Source of the DNA: Portulaca oleracea
Lineage: Eukaryota; Streptophyta; Magnoliopsida; Caryophyllales; Portulacaceae
Direction: 5' to 3'
Assembly (NCBI GenBank): GCA_029582165.1
Contig: CM055873.1
Location: 52,282,581-52,346,580 of the forward strand
DNA length: 64,000 nt
Shown here: positions 1-11,389 of the stretch, piece after piece
How positions within the stretch are numbered: the stretch's first letter is position 1
How the letters are laid out: the number at the start of each line of letters is the position of its first letter
Notes under the pieces: generated by a model
Databases searched by the model: none
What the model saw: the letters and a program-made list of their open reading frames with translations, nothing else
What the model was told of the DNA's origin: nothing
Translations under genes and position numbers: made by a program

Positions 1-1019
1 TTAAGGAATGCATGCTAGAGTAGGATTTCGGTCGAGCTTCTGAAATCTACCTGCTTGATGGAAATCACCGACCATCTCCGCTGGGGTAGTCGAGTACCTT
101 GGGACAAAGACATACCGCCAACATCCGATCCAAAGATAGAAGTATCGAGGCCCGTGAAGTAGCATCTCTTTCACTTATAGACCTCCCATAGTCACGTGTT
201 CGGGATGACCTCGAACACCAAAGAAACTCATAGTATCGAAGACCCGATAGAGTGATCGATCATCTTCGAATGAGGGAATGCCGAACGAGCTCGAGATCGA
301 GTTCCATAGGTGGTCATCCCGCCGCCGCACCAAGGGCTCGCTACCGTGTCATATGAAAACCTCCTCCTCCTAAGTCAATGTCATGGTCGCTTCCTCTTCA
401 TCATCATCATCACGTGCATGGAAAGCAAGAGGTATAGCCCGCCACCGCCATGTTGTGGTCGCGAGCATTGTTGTCATCATCATTGTCATCGCCATTGTCG
501 CCATCATCGCATCGCGGCCTCCTCGACCCCTACCATGGTGGTGGTAATGACCTCCTCCTCGTGGTTGTCCTCTACCACGACTCCACCACGCCGAGGCCCA
601 AAACCCATTCGACGCCGATATCGCCTCGCATGTCTTGAATTTCATCGCAGAGGCCGATATAAGGGCAATGGCCTCCATGGTTTGTTCGACTCCACCGCAG
701 CGCTTTCTTTATAAGGATAAACACTGACATAGGGTTTAGTCATTACTTTGAAACTAAGGGTCTTACCCCAGGGATGTTCGAGGACAAAGGGAGCTCGGGG
801 CAGTGTCTACGACGACGTCTGAAACCAAGTGGGTTAGGGACTGCTGGTGTTCCAAAGGTTCGCAAATTAACCAGGTTAGTTACAACACAAGGGCGAAAGT
901 CGCAAGGAGTTCTTACAAGACTCACCATGCGCCCCATGAGGCGTGGTCGAATGGACGCGATAGTTGCCCCCATGACGCAAGAAATTTCCAATGGGAATCC
1001 TATGAGATTGAGTTCAAGT
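1..1019. other. Left-edge sequence of the retrotransposon, low complexity around 390-560
   Basis: No convincing intact gene. The stretch around 390-560 is rich in CAT/ATC triplets and gives His- or Met-rich readings on either strand, typical of low-complexity sequence. The minus strand between 370 and 1019 may hold the degraded C-terminal end of the antisense PMD ORF, with Arg/Gly-rich readings, but I see no conserved motif there. The rest is unassigned retrotransposon internal sequence. Confidence 0.4.
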
Positions 1020-2400
1020 TCATCGAAAGTCAAGGAGCGGGTAGAACATCTTGCCGTGGATCGACCGTACCAGTGGAGGCCATACATGCATGCATTGGTG
1101 GGTGACCCTTTCCCCGCAGTACCATATGAAAGTAAAAGGGCCTTCAAATAAGATCCTTCTACAGTTGATGTCCCGTAATGTATCGAGGTCTGGAAGCTGA
1201 TCTTCCGTAACCTCATAAGCCGCCCAAGGGTCCAAAGCGCACTAAACATGCGTTAGTGGTGAGCTTGATAGTTTTAAAAGTCAGGTGGGAAGAAAAGGAA
1301 AGGTCATACCTGTCCTGGATTATTTAGTATGCCTCGGAAGAGCTCCAGGTGCTCTACCCGACGTTTTCTAACCAGCAAATCGTCGCGCTTCATCAAGGGC
1401 GATTGGAAAGACATCACCAGCATTCGATTGGGGAGACAAGGCCTCGAAGTATTCGTAGAACCATATCTGCAAAGAGTAGGAGTTAGTTTTCGAGCTACAA
1501 GTAGGTAGGTAGATGGCAAAGGAAAAGAAGATACCTCGATGACTTTCCACAAGCCAGACAGATAGGTGTTGTTCTGCTCAAGTTTTGATTTAGGGACCCT
1601 CACACCCGAACGGAGTCCCCGGAAGAGACAGGTATAAGCTGCCGCACCCCAAGCTAAGTTGGAGAGATTATCTAGGTCTGCCAAATTACCTAGATAGTGG
1701 AAAAATACACGACTACTACGCACAAGAAAATGGTAGTACATGTGAAAATGGCAAGTATCACTCGCCTTTGTGCATCACTGTACATTTCGTCCCCGTGTTG
1801 CCCTTCAGACCTCATCGAAAAGAACGGAGTATCGGAAACTCCGTGTGTCAGGTATAGTGCCCATGATCGCCAAACAGGGCTATTTGTTGGGCTTTATCTT
1901 GGCCCAAGTCATTGGAGTACTGTAAGGGAACCCCGCCGAAAGATAACCCTGTAATCATGGCAAAGTCAAGGGGGGTAATGGTCATTTCATACTCTGGGAA
2001 GTGGAACGTGTTGGTTGTATCCCAAAAACGTTCACTTAACGCACGCACTACGCAATGGCCAGTAGGCTCGCGCATGGCATGTAGAGCATTGAGAAAATGG
2101 CTAAAACCAGCTTCCCTGATGGTATCTTTCGCTGGAAAACCCAATTGTTCCACTGGCCCAATGCCTTGTCACCTTACCGATTGCCCCACAGGCCTGGATA
2201 TTATCGGCCTGCAAGGTAAAATTATACATAAAATTTCTGAGTGAAATTCAAAATGTCATAATTAGTGAAGAAAGTGACATACCGTGACTTGGGTGATGAA
2301 GTGAGAAATATGTACATCGCGACAATAAAGGAGATCTTGGCCATCCCATGGATGAGGGCCGCCCGGCCTACCATGTTGCCTTTTCGCTAAGCCGCCCAAG
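1020..2400 (-). pseudogene. Antisense ORF with plant mobile domain (PMD, MAIN-like), several exons, probably degraded
   Basis: Read on the minus strand from 2400 down, four conserved pieces appear. About 2290-2400 gives a GP..P...LLYCRDVHIS-like start with a GTATGT donor at its end. 1848-2210 gives FPAKDTIREAGF, ERFWDTTNTFHFPEYEMTIT and PLDFAMITGLSFGG, the hallmark PMD core. 1304-1741 gives YLGNLADLDNLSNLAWGAAAY. 1020-1247 gives FIWYCGERVTHQ, like the C-terminal PMD motif. A donor (CAG/GTATGA) near 1310 and an acceptor near 1247 fit an intron. At least one in-frame stop occurs near the start of the second piece and others between pieces, so it looks decayed. PMD proteins include MAIN and MAIL1 and proteins carried by transposons. 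The antisense setting inside a gypsy element favours the transposon form over a host gene. Confidence 0.65.
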
Positions 2401-3118
2401 CTTCCTTCGGATGATACTTAGTGGTTTTGTCGCTGCATAGTGGAGTATCGCAAGAAAGACTCAACTCAAGTACAAGATTATTCAATACTCGAGCAAAGTC
2501 AAACATTAGAGAACCGCAAGTTTCTACGGAGTTGAACAATCGAGACCGGCGCTTTGGGCCCATTTGGCCGGATTGGCGCGATTTTGGGCCAAGGATTTTT
2601 CGCCTATTTTGGTTGGGCTCGCGCGATTTTACATCGCTTTGGGGCCCATTTCATGGGACTTATGCGATTTTGGGCCAAACTTTTGGCCCATATTTTTGGG
2701 TCTCATGGATTTGTTTAGGTCATCTTTTAGGCTGAAATTTTGGGCCTGCTTTAGTCAGCCGGGCGCGGATTTCGTGTCCTGCTTTGGGGGAAAATTTTGG
2801 GCCTGCTTTCGGAGTTCGCGGATTTAGGATAAGTTGGCCCAAAATTTTGATAAGTTTTGCAGACAGTGGTCGGGCCAAATTTAGGAAAATTTACATCATG
2901 TACGGGCAAGTCCAAAACTTAATTAAATTTAAGTTCAAGACCCCATAATAAGTGCATGGGTTTGAATATTTCAACACAAGATCTTCTACCCAAACACATA
3001 TACGAGCTAATTCATGCAAACTCAACAAAATGCAAGAAATTAAGCGAATTTCTACATATATGCATGGCGGATGCTTGAGTGAACTTGAAACTTGTAAAAA
3101 ACATACCTTTTTCTGAAG
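2401..3118. other. Retrotransposon 3' untranslated region, no gene
   Basis: Sequence with repeated phrases such as TTTTGGGCC and GCGCGATTT. Short open frames here are by-products of the repetition. No protein motif seen. Confidence 0.45.
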
Positions 3119-3469
3119 AGATTTTCAGCTCAAGTGTTAACGTACGAAGGAAATAGCCCAAAAGTGGTCCAAATTTGTGAAGATAGCGCGGATTTTTCTG
3201 AGTTCTGAAGAAATGTCAAGCTTTTAACAGTTGCAAACTCAAGAAAATGCAAGGGAAGTGTTGGGTTTTGAAGAAACTTGCGCGGATTTCTTTACATTGC
3301 TGAACATAAAAGTTGAAAGCTCAAGCATCGTTACCGTGATATAGACGGGTCTGCGCGGATTTCAGCTGGAGAGTATGGCGCGGATTTCGCCTGAGTATAG
3401 CGCGGATTTCAGCTGAGGGTGGCGCGGATTTCACTGAGACGGGTCTGTCGCGCTGGATTCGCCGGATGA

Positions 3470-3665
3470 AGAGGAGAGTGAAGATATTTGAGCGAGGATG
3501 GAGCTTGAGTGAAGATAAGGAGTGAGTTGGGAATGAGTGAGTGAGTGATAGAGAGGGAGTGAGGAGATAAGGAGTGAGTGATAGGGGATGAGTGAGTTAA
3601 ATAAAGAGAGAGTGAGTGAATGTGAGGTGAATGAGTGGTTGTGAGGTGAGTGAGTGGCTTTAATG
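3470..3665 (+). repeat. GAGTGAGTGAGT low-complexity tract
   Basis: About 190 bp of near-pure purine-rich GAGTGA/GTGAGT repetition with interruptions. It lies in the 3' untranslated region of the retrotransposon, where Tat/Ogre-type elements often carry tandem or low-complexity repeats. Confidence 0.7.
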
Positions 3666-4083
3666 CCATGAGGGTAAAAGACAAATAGCCAAGGGAGTAT
3701 TCTCATTACTAGTATCTTTCTCTTGTTTCATTTTTTGTCTTTATTTTCATTCTCTATTTTATTACATTACTTTTTAGTTGTGTTTCTTATTTTTACTGAT
3801 CAAAATACTTACGAATTTATCCTTTTCAGGAAAAGCATAACAAGCCTGGACAATATCCAGCAGTCAAGCTAGCTATAAATCAAGTTCCGGATGTCTTTCA
3901 AGCTACCCTTGGAAGTTGAAGCCTGGACAACATCCAACAATCAATCAAGATTTGACTACTCCGGCCTAAGACCAAGCTACCTCGATCGCCAAGCCCGATA
4001 ACTTCCAGAAGTCAAGTCAACAAAATTGACTACCTCCGCTGACTACAAAGTATACTTTGACTTTCGCCTTATTCGCATCACTA

Positions 4084-4099
4084 CCAAAGTGGGGCTATC
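4084..4099 (+). other. Polypurine tract upstream of the 3' LTR
   Basis: CCAAAGTGGGGCTATC directly precedes AGAGACACCAAAAAT, a pairing typical of the plus-strand primer site and LTR start in plant gypsy elements. The usual TG at the LTR start appears changed to TC, so the exact edge is uncertain by a few bases. Confidence 0.5.
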
Positions 4100-5624
4100 T
4101 CAGAGACACCAAAAATGTGTCGATGTGATTTTAGCTTAACCCGGGATCGAGATGTTGAAGCTCGAGCAGATTTACATTTTGGGCTAAAACGGAAGGATGG
4201 CGCGGATTTATGTTTTGGGCCTAAAAGAAGAAGGATGACGCGGATTCCAGAATGTGGGCCTTAATCGGGGCTGGCGCGGATTCCAGAGTGTGGTCTGATC
4301 CGATTCAAGTCCGCGCGATCCATCACGGATCCGATTGGCGTGATTCGCGCGATTCAGCCAAGCCAATCGCAGCGCTACCAAACCAACTACCGGCAGTTAC
4401 ATGAGAGTGGCGCGGATTTGACGGTAACCGGCCAACCATCGCCAACCGTCGCCAACCGCTGCCAATTTCTGGAGCTTATTTAAGGATCCGCGCGGATCTG
4501 GGTAAGGGGTTGGCATTTTTGGTATTCGGGGAAGGGATTTTCCTGAGCAAACACAGACTCAATCTAGGCGAGGTTTAAGGAAATCCGCATGATTTCCTTT
4601 TCGTCTTTCTCACCACCTGGGTTCCAACGTCCGACGACACCCACCGAATTAGCTTCCGCGACCCATTTTCCACCAAATCGCTGGATTCTCGGTATAATTC
4701 GCTTCACTTCATTCGCTTAATTTAGTCTTTTTTCGCTTTCGTTTAAGAGAAAATTGTAACAATGTAGTTAATACGCCTACCATTGTAATTTTAGTTTTTT
4801 TTTTTTTATTTTTTTTTATATGCTGAACTCTTTTTCTTTTCGTTAATTGCATGATGTTTCTTTCAATTCGGTGACAACTTCGTTTTTTTTTCTTTTTCTT
4901 TTCTTTCAAAAAGTAACCCGACTTAGTAAACGCAGCTTCGGCGGGCGGTGCAAGGGCATCCCCCTACACCGACATCTTTACCCCCGGACCCGTTCTTTTG
5001 GTTCGAGACCGGAGTCATAAAAATTTAAGTTTTGTTAATTTTACTTTTAAAATTAATCGCGACTCCCGCTTTTTTAGTTTTTTTGTTTTCACTTTTTCTA
5101 AAAGTCTGAAGGAGAAAAGAGAAACATCGACCAAATGGGTCTGTAATCCGCATGATCCGCGCAGATCCGCCTATTTAAGCCGGTTTTCTCCTTTTCTTTC
5201 CCTTTGCTAAAAAAAGTTTGATTTGACGGCGTGATCCGTGAATCATTTGGGCCAAATCGAACCCGAATCCGCGAGGATTTGGTGGAGTTTCGCCCAAATG
5301 GCCCTAAGATCCGCGCACTCCAAGCTACCGCTTGGTCCGCTTTTTTATTTTTTTCTTTCCTTTCCACTTCAAAACTCAAAAGCCTGCTCGCTCGGTGGTC
5401 CGAATCCGCGTGATCCGCCCGCCTTACCAATTTCCGCTTTTTAGCTTTTTGCAAAAACTGCTTTCAACCACTTTTTTTATGTTCTTCTTTTTTCTTCCCC
5501 GTTGTTTTCCTATTTCAAAATAATTTCTAAAAAGCCAAATTTCTTTAAAATCGCCTTAAGAAAATAAGCAACCCTACGCCGAGTCGACCTTCCGTGGGGA
5601 CCGTATTTCGGGCCGCGCCCTACA
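4100..5624 (+). repeat. 3' LTR of the Ty3/gypsy element, about 1.5 kb
   Basis: Starts after the purine tract and ends in CCCTACA, where similarity to the NLR-D upstream region begins at 5625. A TATA-like TTATTTAAGG occurs near 4478, followed by pyrimidine-rich stretches that could hold the transcription start and polyadenylation region. The matching 5' LTR is outside the window, so the LTR call rests on the edges, length and composition. Confidence 0.6.
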
Positions 5625-6060
5625 CATACATAAAGAAAAGAATAGAATTCAAAGTGATACCTTAGTTTTCACTAAAGTTATGTCTTGACAAGAAATGGAA
5701 GTTGATCCATTGTTTCAAAGCATACATAAGCTCGTGAGCTTAGCTATGGTACAAATATTCCCGAATCAATCCTTTGTCACTAAACGTGTTCGAATCAATG
5801 AGCTTTACTTGATGCCATCCATATTTGTTGAGAATCTCCATTTTCTTCTATTGTTTGAGATCGCATGAAGCTATGATATGTGAAGAATAATTCTAAACTT
5901 GTGAACATGTTTTGATGCAGAAAGTTATTCTCATGGTCATGTCCTATTTGTAGGAGCGAATTCGCCATATTCCTCATCATCCTCACACAAAAATATATCA
6001 TCTTGCAAACACTCTCTTGTTGAAAACTCATTCATCTTTTAATAAAAAAAAAGTAAAAAG
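5625..6060 (+). promoter_or_regulatory. Upstream region of NLR pseudogene A, copy of the D upstream region
   Basis: Closely matches 35639-36083 upstream of the intact NLR-D, with repeated loss of single G residues (for example GGAG reduced to GAG and GGG to GG). It probably holds 5' untranslated sequence and proximal promoter. The retrotransposon LTR now abuts it, so the native distal promoter is gone. Confidence 0.6.
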
Positions 6061-9000
6061 TTGGCGGAAGCATTAGCCGTTAAATTTCGTACACCGCTTG
6101 GGGACAAGTCGCTTTCCAAGCAAAGGAATGAAATTCTCTGGTCGCTAATGTCGAATCCCACATCAATAGCCTTGCATACAAAAGCCATGATCAAGCGCCG
6201 CTCGATACGTATGCCAATGCCCAGGAGCATAGCAGCCGTGTGTCACGGCTACAACTGGAGAAGCTCAGCTGCGTGATGGACAAGATCGACGACTTGTTGG
6301 ATGAGAAAGCGACTCGATCAAAGCTCAGAGAACTTGCTGCATCTAGTGGGCTCAAAGCAAAGGTACGTGGGTTCTGCTCGCTTGATATGATCCCCGTGTT
6401 GTCCCTGTGTAGACAAGTTAGACAAGTCAAGGATATTAGTAAAGAAATAGAGTCCATCTCTAAGAACCGTGGTTTGCTTGATAGTTACTTGAGCAAACTG
6501 ACCAAGCTAACCCCACAAACAGAACAAAATCGAGAAACTGGGTCTCATACAATCATTGAAGAGATTGTAGGGCGAGATCTGGACAAGGCTGTCATAAAAG
6601 AAAGGCTTTTTGATCACTCATCTAGTTTTGATGTGGTTGCCATTGTTGGGATTGGTGGTATGGGGAAAACCACATTGGCTCAGTATGTTTACAATGATGA
6701 CATAGTGAGGAAACACTTTGATCAACGATTGTGGGTTTATGCCACTCGAGCTTTTAGTGTCATAGAGATACTAGAGAAAATTTTAGTGTGTATGGGCAAA
6801 GAAATACAACGCTCATATACACTGGATAGCCTGCAGAACATCCTCCTAGAAAATATCAAGAAGCAAATGTATTTCCTAATCTTGGATGATGTATGAGATA
6901 TTGATGGGAGTTTGAGTTTAAAATGGAGGAAATGAGGAAATTACTTGTAAGGGTGTAAGTGGAGTAAGGTTCTCATAACCACACGCGATGAGAATGTAGC
7001 CATAACAACGGGTCGACTCACCCATACAAGCTTAACGATTTCATGGAATCAGAGGCTTGATTCTCTTCAAACAGTTGCTTTCACGCGAGGGCACTTGCAG
7101 AGTTGGAGAAAAGAGAGTTAGAGAAGATAGGAAAGGAGATTTTGGAAAAGTGCCTCGTGTCCTCTCAGGATTCGCACGGTAGCGGTACTTTAAGTAAGAA
7201 GCCTAAAGTTGAGGACTGGTCAAGTTTAAGGATGAGGAACTTTAGACTTTTACCAATGAGAAAGCAGATCAATCACCCCGAGGCTTAGTTATGATCAACT
7301 CGATCCATGGTCAAGCGATGCTTTGCTTGTTCCGCTTGTTCTAAGGGTTACAAATTTGACAAGCATGAGATGATTTGCATTTGGAGTGCTTTGGGATATG
7401 TAAAAGCTCGATATGCAAATCGACTGATGATGCAGCGAAGAGTATGTGCCGGCCTCATGCAATGTGGCTTTACAAGATGCACAAAAGGACGAGTTTGGGA
7501 GCATAGAGAGTTTTAAAATGCATGACTTGATTCATGATCTCGCTCTCTCTGTCAGTGGCCACAACTACAAGATGGTGAGTTCTATTGAGTTTGAAAAGAG
7601 AGTTTGTCATGTGTCCTTTAGTGAAGAAGTGAAGTTTGAAGGGGACCTCCCTCACTCACTCCTTAGAACTAAGGAGAAGCTGCGGTCACTTCTTGTGTTT
7701 CGCGCCATTAAGAGTGAAGGATATCTACAACTAAAAGAAATGGCAAGATTTCAATGTTTGAGAGTGTTAAGTCTGTCATTCATAGGGTTGGAGGAAGTCC
7801 CTTTGTCAATAACCAAGCTGATCCACCTAAGGTATCTAAACTTGTCACGCAATGATTTCTCAAATCTCCCAGGCTCGGTCACGCAACTTATAAACTTGTT
7901 GTGTCTAGACCTCAGAGGATGTATGTATCTAGAGAATTTACCAAGGGATATGAGCAAGCTGGTGAAGTTAAAGCACCTTCACTTAAATGGGTGTTACAAG
8001 TTGACACACATGCCGTTGGGGTTTGGAAAGTTGACCCATTTGGAAATATTAGACAAGTATGTGGTGGGCGAGAACCAAAGGAGTGGCAAAGTGCTTGTGG
8101 GAGGGCTAGATGAACTTACTCACCTCAATAATCTCAAGGGTGAGTTGATTATATCAGTGAATAGTGTTCCTGAGGGCAAGTTGGAATCAGGCAAGAAGCC
8201 AATCATGGAGGAGAAAAAGAAGCTAAGTTCTTTGTGCATATTTTTCAACCAATGGCAAATAATATCAAAAGAACAGAGTGAGATGGTGTTGGATAGCTTA
8301 AAACCCCACGTTAATTTGGGATATCTGTTTGTTCAAGGTTACAATGGGGAGAAGCTTCCAAGTTGGATGATGGAGTTAGGCTACCTTCATCAGCTAACTA
8401 GGATTACGTTGGAAAATTTCAAGGTCAGATATCTTTGTGCATTGGGAAGACTTCCTAGTCTCAAAGTCCTCCAACTTAGGGATATGAGTGTCGTGGAGTA
8501 CATAGAGCAGAGTACAGTCGATACTCCTAGTCAGCATATTGCATCTCATCCCTTCTTCCCAAGCCTTGAAGAGCTCATTCTTTCTAACATGACATGCTTA
8601 AAAGGAAGGAGCACCATCAAATAACATTACGCTTTCCCAACTCAAGAAATTGGAATTCTGTATCGGGTCGAGGTAGTTCCAGGGGAATTCCAAGGTGCAT
8701 CCTCCCTTGAATAACTTATGATTTGGTGGTGCCGATAGTTGAAAGATATTCCAGAGTGGATTTACAATTTCACCGGTCTACGAAAGTCACTGATTAACGA
8801 TCATTCCCAAAATCGAGTTGGTCATCGGGCGGATAGCTCACCTATCCAACTTAGAGAGCCTTGATATAAAGGATTGCCCGAACATGAGGTGGAAGGGAAG
8901 AAACGAAGTAGGGAGTACGAAGTCAGAGCCCCATTGGATGCAACAAAGGGAGGGTACAGACAAAGGCAAACAAGCATTGATTCCTCCATTCCCTAACTCA

Positions 9001-9264
9001 AGGAATTATTATTGTGGAATGTCAGTAGAAGTGATTCCCGATGAATTTCAAGGCATCTCATCACTTGAAACACTTTGGATTAATGAATGTTCAAAATCAA
9101 GGATATACCAAAGTGGATCGAAGCCTCACTACTCCTCAAACAACTTTATAATCCAAAAGTGTCCACAATGACATCATTAGTCGAGCAAATTGTAGCCTTT
9201 CCTAACCTCAAGAACTTGCTCTGAGAAGTGCCCTAAGGTGGTGGAAATATGGTAGAAGGCAAAT

Positions 9265-9296
<32 letters not shown>

Positions 9297-9678
9297 AAGA
9301 AGAAGAAGAAGAAGAAGAAGATCGGGCACACATAATCCTTTCTTCCCAAGGTCAAGTACCATGGCTTAGGGATCTACCGCTAAGAGTTGTTCCTAAAGAG
9401 TTTCGTGGCATCTCCTCCTCAAGAACTTGCCATTGAACTGGGACAATCGAGGAACTACCAGTGGATACACACACTTACCTCTCGACCAGCTAAGGATTTA
9501 TGAATGTCCCAAATTGAGAAGGTTGCCAAAGCAGGTGGCCGACCTCTCCAACTTGGAGTATCTTCACATCAGTCGGTGCCAGAGCCTGACGAGAAGATGC
9601 GAGAAGCCAAAAGGTGAAGATTGGCCCCTCATTCAACATGTCCCGAATGTATACCTCAATGGTGTCGACCAAAGTTGA
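6061..9678 (+). pseudogene. NLR-A: broken CC-NB-ARC-LRR gene, D-type with a B-type 3' end
   Basis: Most of the copy follows NLR-D closely. The D start ATG is TTG here. Frameshifts break the coiled coil before 6240. An open piece at 6240-6896 covers the late CC, P-loop (GIGGMGKTT) and kinase-2 (LILDDV), ending at a TGA where D has TGG. The RNBS-B to RNBS-D part (6900-7445) is shredded by small deletions. A piece at 7446-8624 carries MHDLIHDLA and the first LRRs, and pieces at 8818-9171 and 9427-9678 carry later LRRs and the C-terminus. From about 9200 the sequence switches to match NLR-B, ending in the same GVDQS terminus, so the gene is chimeric. Many lesions are one-base losses in G or C runs, so some may be assembly errors and the true allele could be less damaged. 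Confidence 0.85.
9267..9320 (+). repeat. Expanded (AAG)18 microsatellite in NLR-A
   Basis: Eighteen AAG repeats. The same spot in B, C, D and E encodes a short acidic run (three to six Glu before DWGTHNPFFP). The tract is greatly expanded here, in a frame-broken gene. Confidence 0.9.
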
Positions 9679-11389
9679 AAAGAAACATTTTGATTTTGAT
9701 TTACTTCCACTTGTATCTAAAAAAGTGATAAAGTCATTCAATAATTTTCTTTCCAGAAAAATAATCTGTACTTAGTTTATGGTAATTCAGAGATGTTGTA
9801 GCACTTATTCAAGATCAAATAAACAAACAAATAATTTACCTTTGAAGAGCTTTAGAATTTTGCCATCAATTTGACCCTGCTTCCCGAATTCTGCAAAATA
9901 GAGTAAACAAATCGGAATTTAGGAATGCAATTTGAGAGGCGAAAACAAAGAAAAATTCAAAACACCAACCGCCTGGCATCAAAGAAAAGAAAAAGATCTC
10001 TAATCCAATTCCAGCGCCAATTTCTTCTCATTGTTTAGACCCCCCCGAAAAAAAAGGAAAGCTTTTGAATATGAGGAAGCAATGACGTTGAAATCTTTTG
10101 GGGCATGAATTGTAAATATGAAGTTGAAATCATTTTTTTTGGTATCGGAACACAAAATCGTGATTAGCCAGCAATTTTGAACTCAAGGAGAGATGGATTA
10201 AGCATGGACGGAAGAACAAACGCCACCAGTCAAGCGGAGAGGGGATTGGAATATAATAGCCAGCAATTCAATTTTGGAGTCTAGATTTAGGGTTGTTAAC
10301 AAAAAAAAATTGATTATTGGATTATAATAAATAAATTGTATTTTGGGGATGTTGCATAAAAATGTGCCTAACTTTTTTTTTTTCAGACAATTATATACAT
10401 ATAAACAATTCTGACAATAACTAACTCGGTGGCGTTCTAACGTGACGGGTCTAGGAGCCAAACTAAATAAGATATTCACAAAATTAATGTCATGTAAGTA
10501 TGTCGAAACAAGCAAAGATGAATTTATTTGTTTTTAAAGAAAATAACATCGCAAGTTAGAGCAAAAGTGGAGTAATAATATGTTATTTTAAGAAAAATAA
10601 AATAAATCTCATTTGCATTGGTTTGGTCAAGATTTTAATTTTTTTCTATCTATCACATAAGATCGCCACCAACTTTGTTATCATTAAATCATTTCAAGTG
10701 CATTATTATCCAACACCACTGAATTTGGTATAGTATTGTCTGAGAAAAAATTTTGCTGCATTATTGTTCAACACCCAAAAATACAATATATTATCATTCA
10801 AAATGAATGAATGATCATGTTTTGTGTCCATATTGTTTTGAACAACTGAGCAACCATCATGTGTACTATTACTTGGTTTATTTATTTATAAATTTTTTCA
10901 ATGAAAGTTATATTTTATAAGTCATCAAACTACATAATTTAAAACAAAAATAGAATACAAGGAACTTAATTTTAGCAACTTGTACACTTGTGTGATTTGA
11001 TCTTGTGTTAAACACTTGCTCGTCCTACATTAAAATGCCATGTTTCTTGTTTATTTGTTAGCTGTCATTTTGTCGTCACTTATTATTTTTGTAGATTTTT
11101 ATAGCACATGTGATGTAAATTCTTAGTCATTTAAATCTTTTAACAATTGAAATATATATTTTCTCAAAAAAAAAATTGAAATATATAAATAGATAACTAG
11201 AATTCAAATTACATCATTTATGATACTTCCCCTCATATATTATATCAAAGACCAAGACTATAAATTGACTAATAAGACATTGTGGGGTGCAAATCGATCT
11301 AGACATTTTGGAAGGAAGCCTATGAAAATAGGGGTTTTAAGAACAAAATACATGCTATTTCCCTTCAAATGTTCTAAATCATTTCTTGT

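Larger units (their letters stand above)
2560..5420 (+). repeat. Dispersed GCGCGGATTT-type word through the 3' UTR and LTR
   Basis: The word GCGCGGATTT or close variants (CGCGGATTC, GCGCGATTT, CGCGTGATCC) recurs a dozen or more times, for example near 3186, 3280, 3352, 3378, 3400, 3422, 4200, 4240, 4275, 4412 and 4490. Spacing is irregular, so it is not a simple tandem array. It is absent from the neighbouring NLR DNA. Function unknown. It could be a protein-binding word of the element or remains of a small-unit repeat. Confidence 0.6.
1..5624 (+). mobile_element. 3' part of a Tat-lineage Ty3/gypsy LTR retrotransposon
   Basis: Visible parts, left to right, are an antisense ORF region with plant-mobile-domain features, a long low-complexity 3' untranslated region, a purine-rich tract just before 4100, and an LTR-like segment ending in TACA at 5624. 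From 5625 the sequence matches the upstream region of NLR-D at 35639 onward. That locus therefore serves as an empty site and fixes the insertion edge, with a possible 5-bp target duplication CATAC. The antisense PMD ORF between pol and the 3' LTR is a known feature of some Tat-lineage elements, which is the basis of the lineage call. Gag, protease, reverse transcriptase and integrase would lie left of the window and are not seen, so the lineage is inferred. Confidence 0.72.

Noticed and set aside
310..714. 134-codon plus-strand frame rich in His and Ser
   Set aside because: Produced by CAT/ATC low-complexity sequence. No homology motif, and alternative frames are equally open.
2564..2827. 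87-codon frame with FWA/LARF phrases
   Set aside because: Generated by repeated TTTTGGGCC and GCGCGATTT words in the retrotransposon UTR.
4709..4909. Lys-rich minus-strand frame
   Set aside because: Artefact of T-runs in the LTR.
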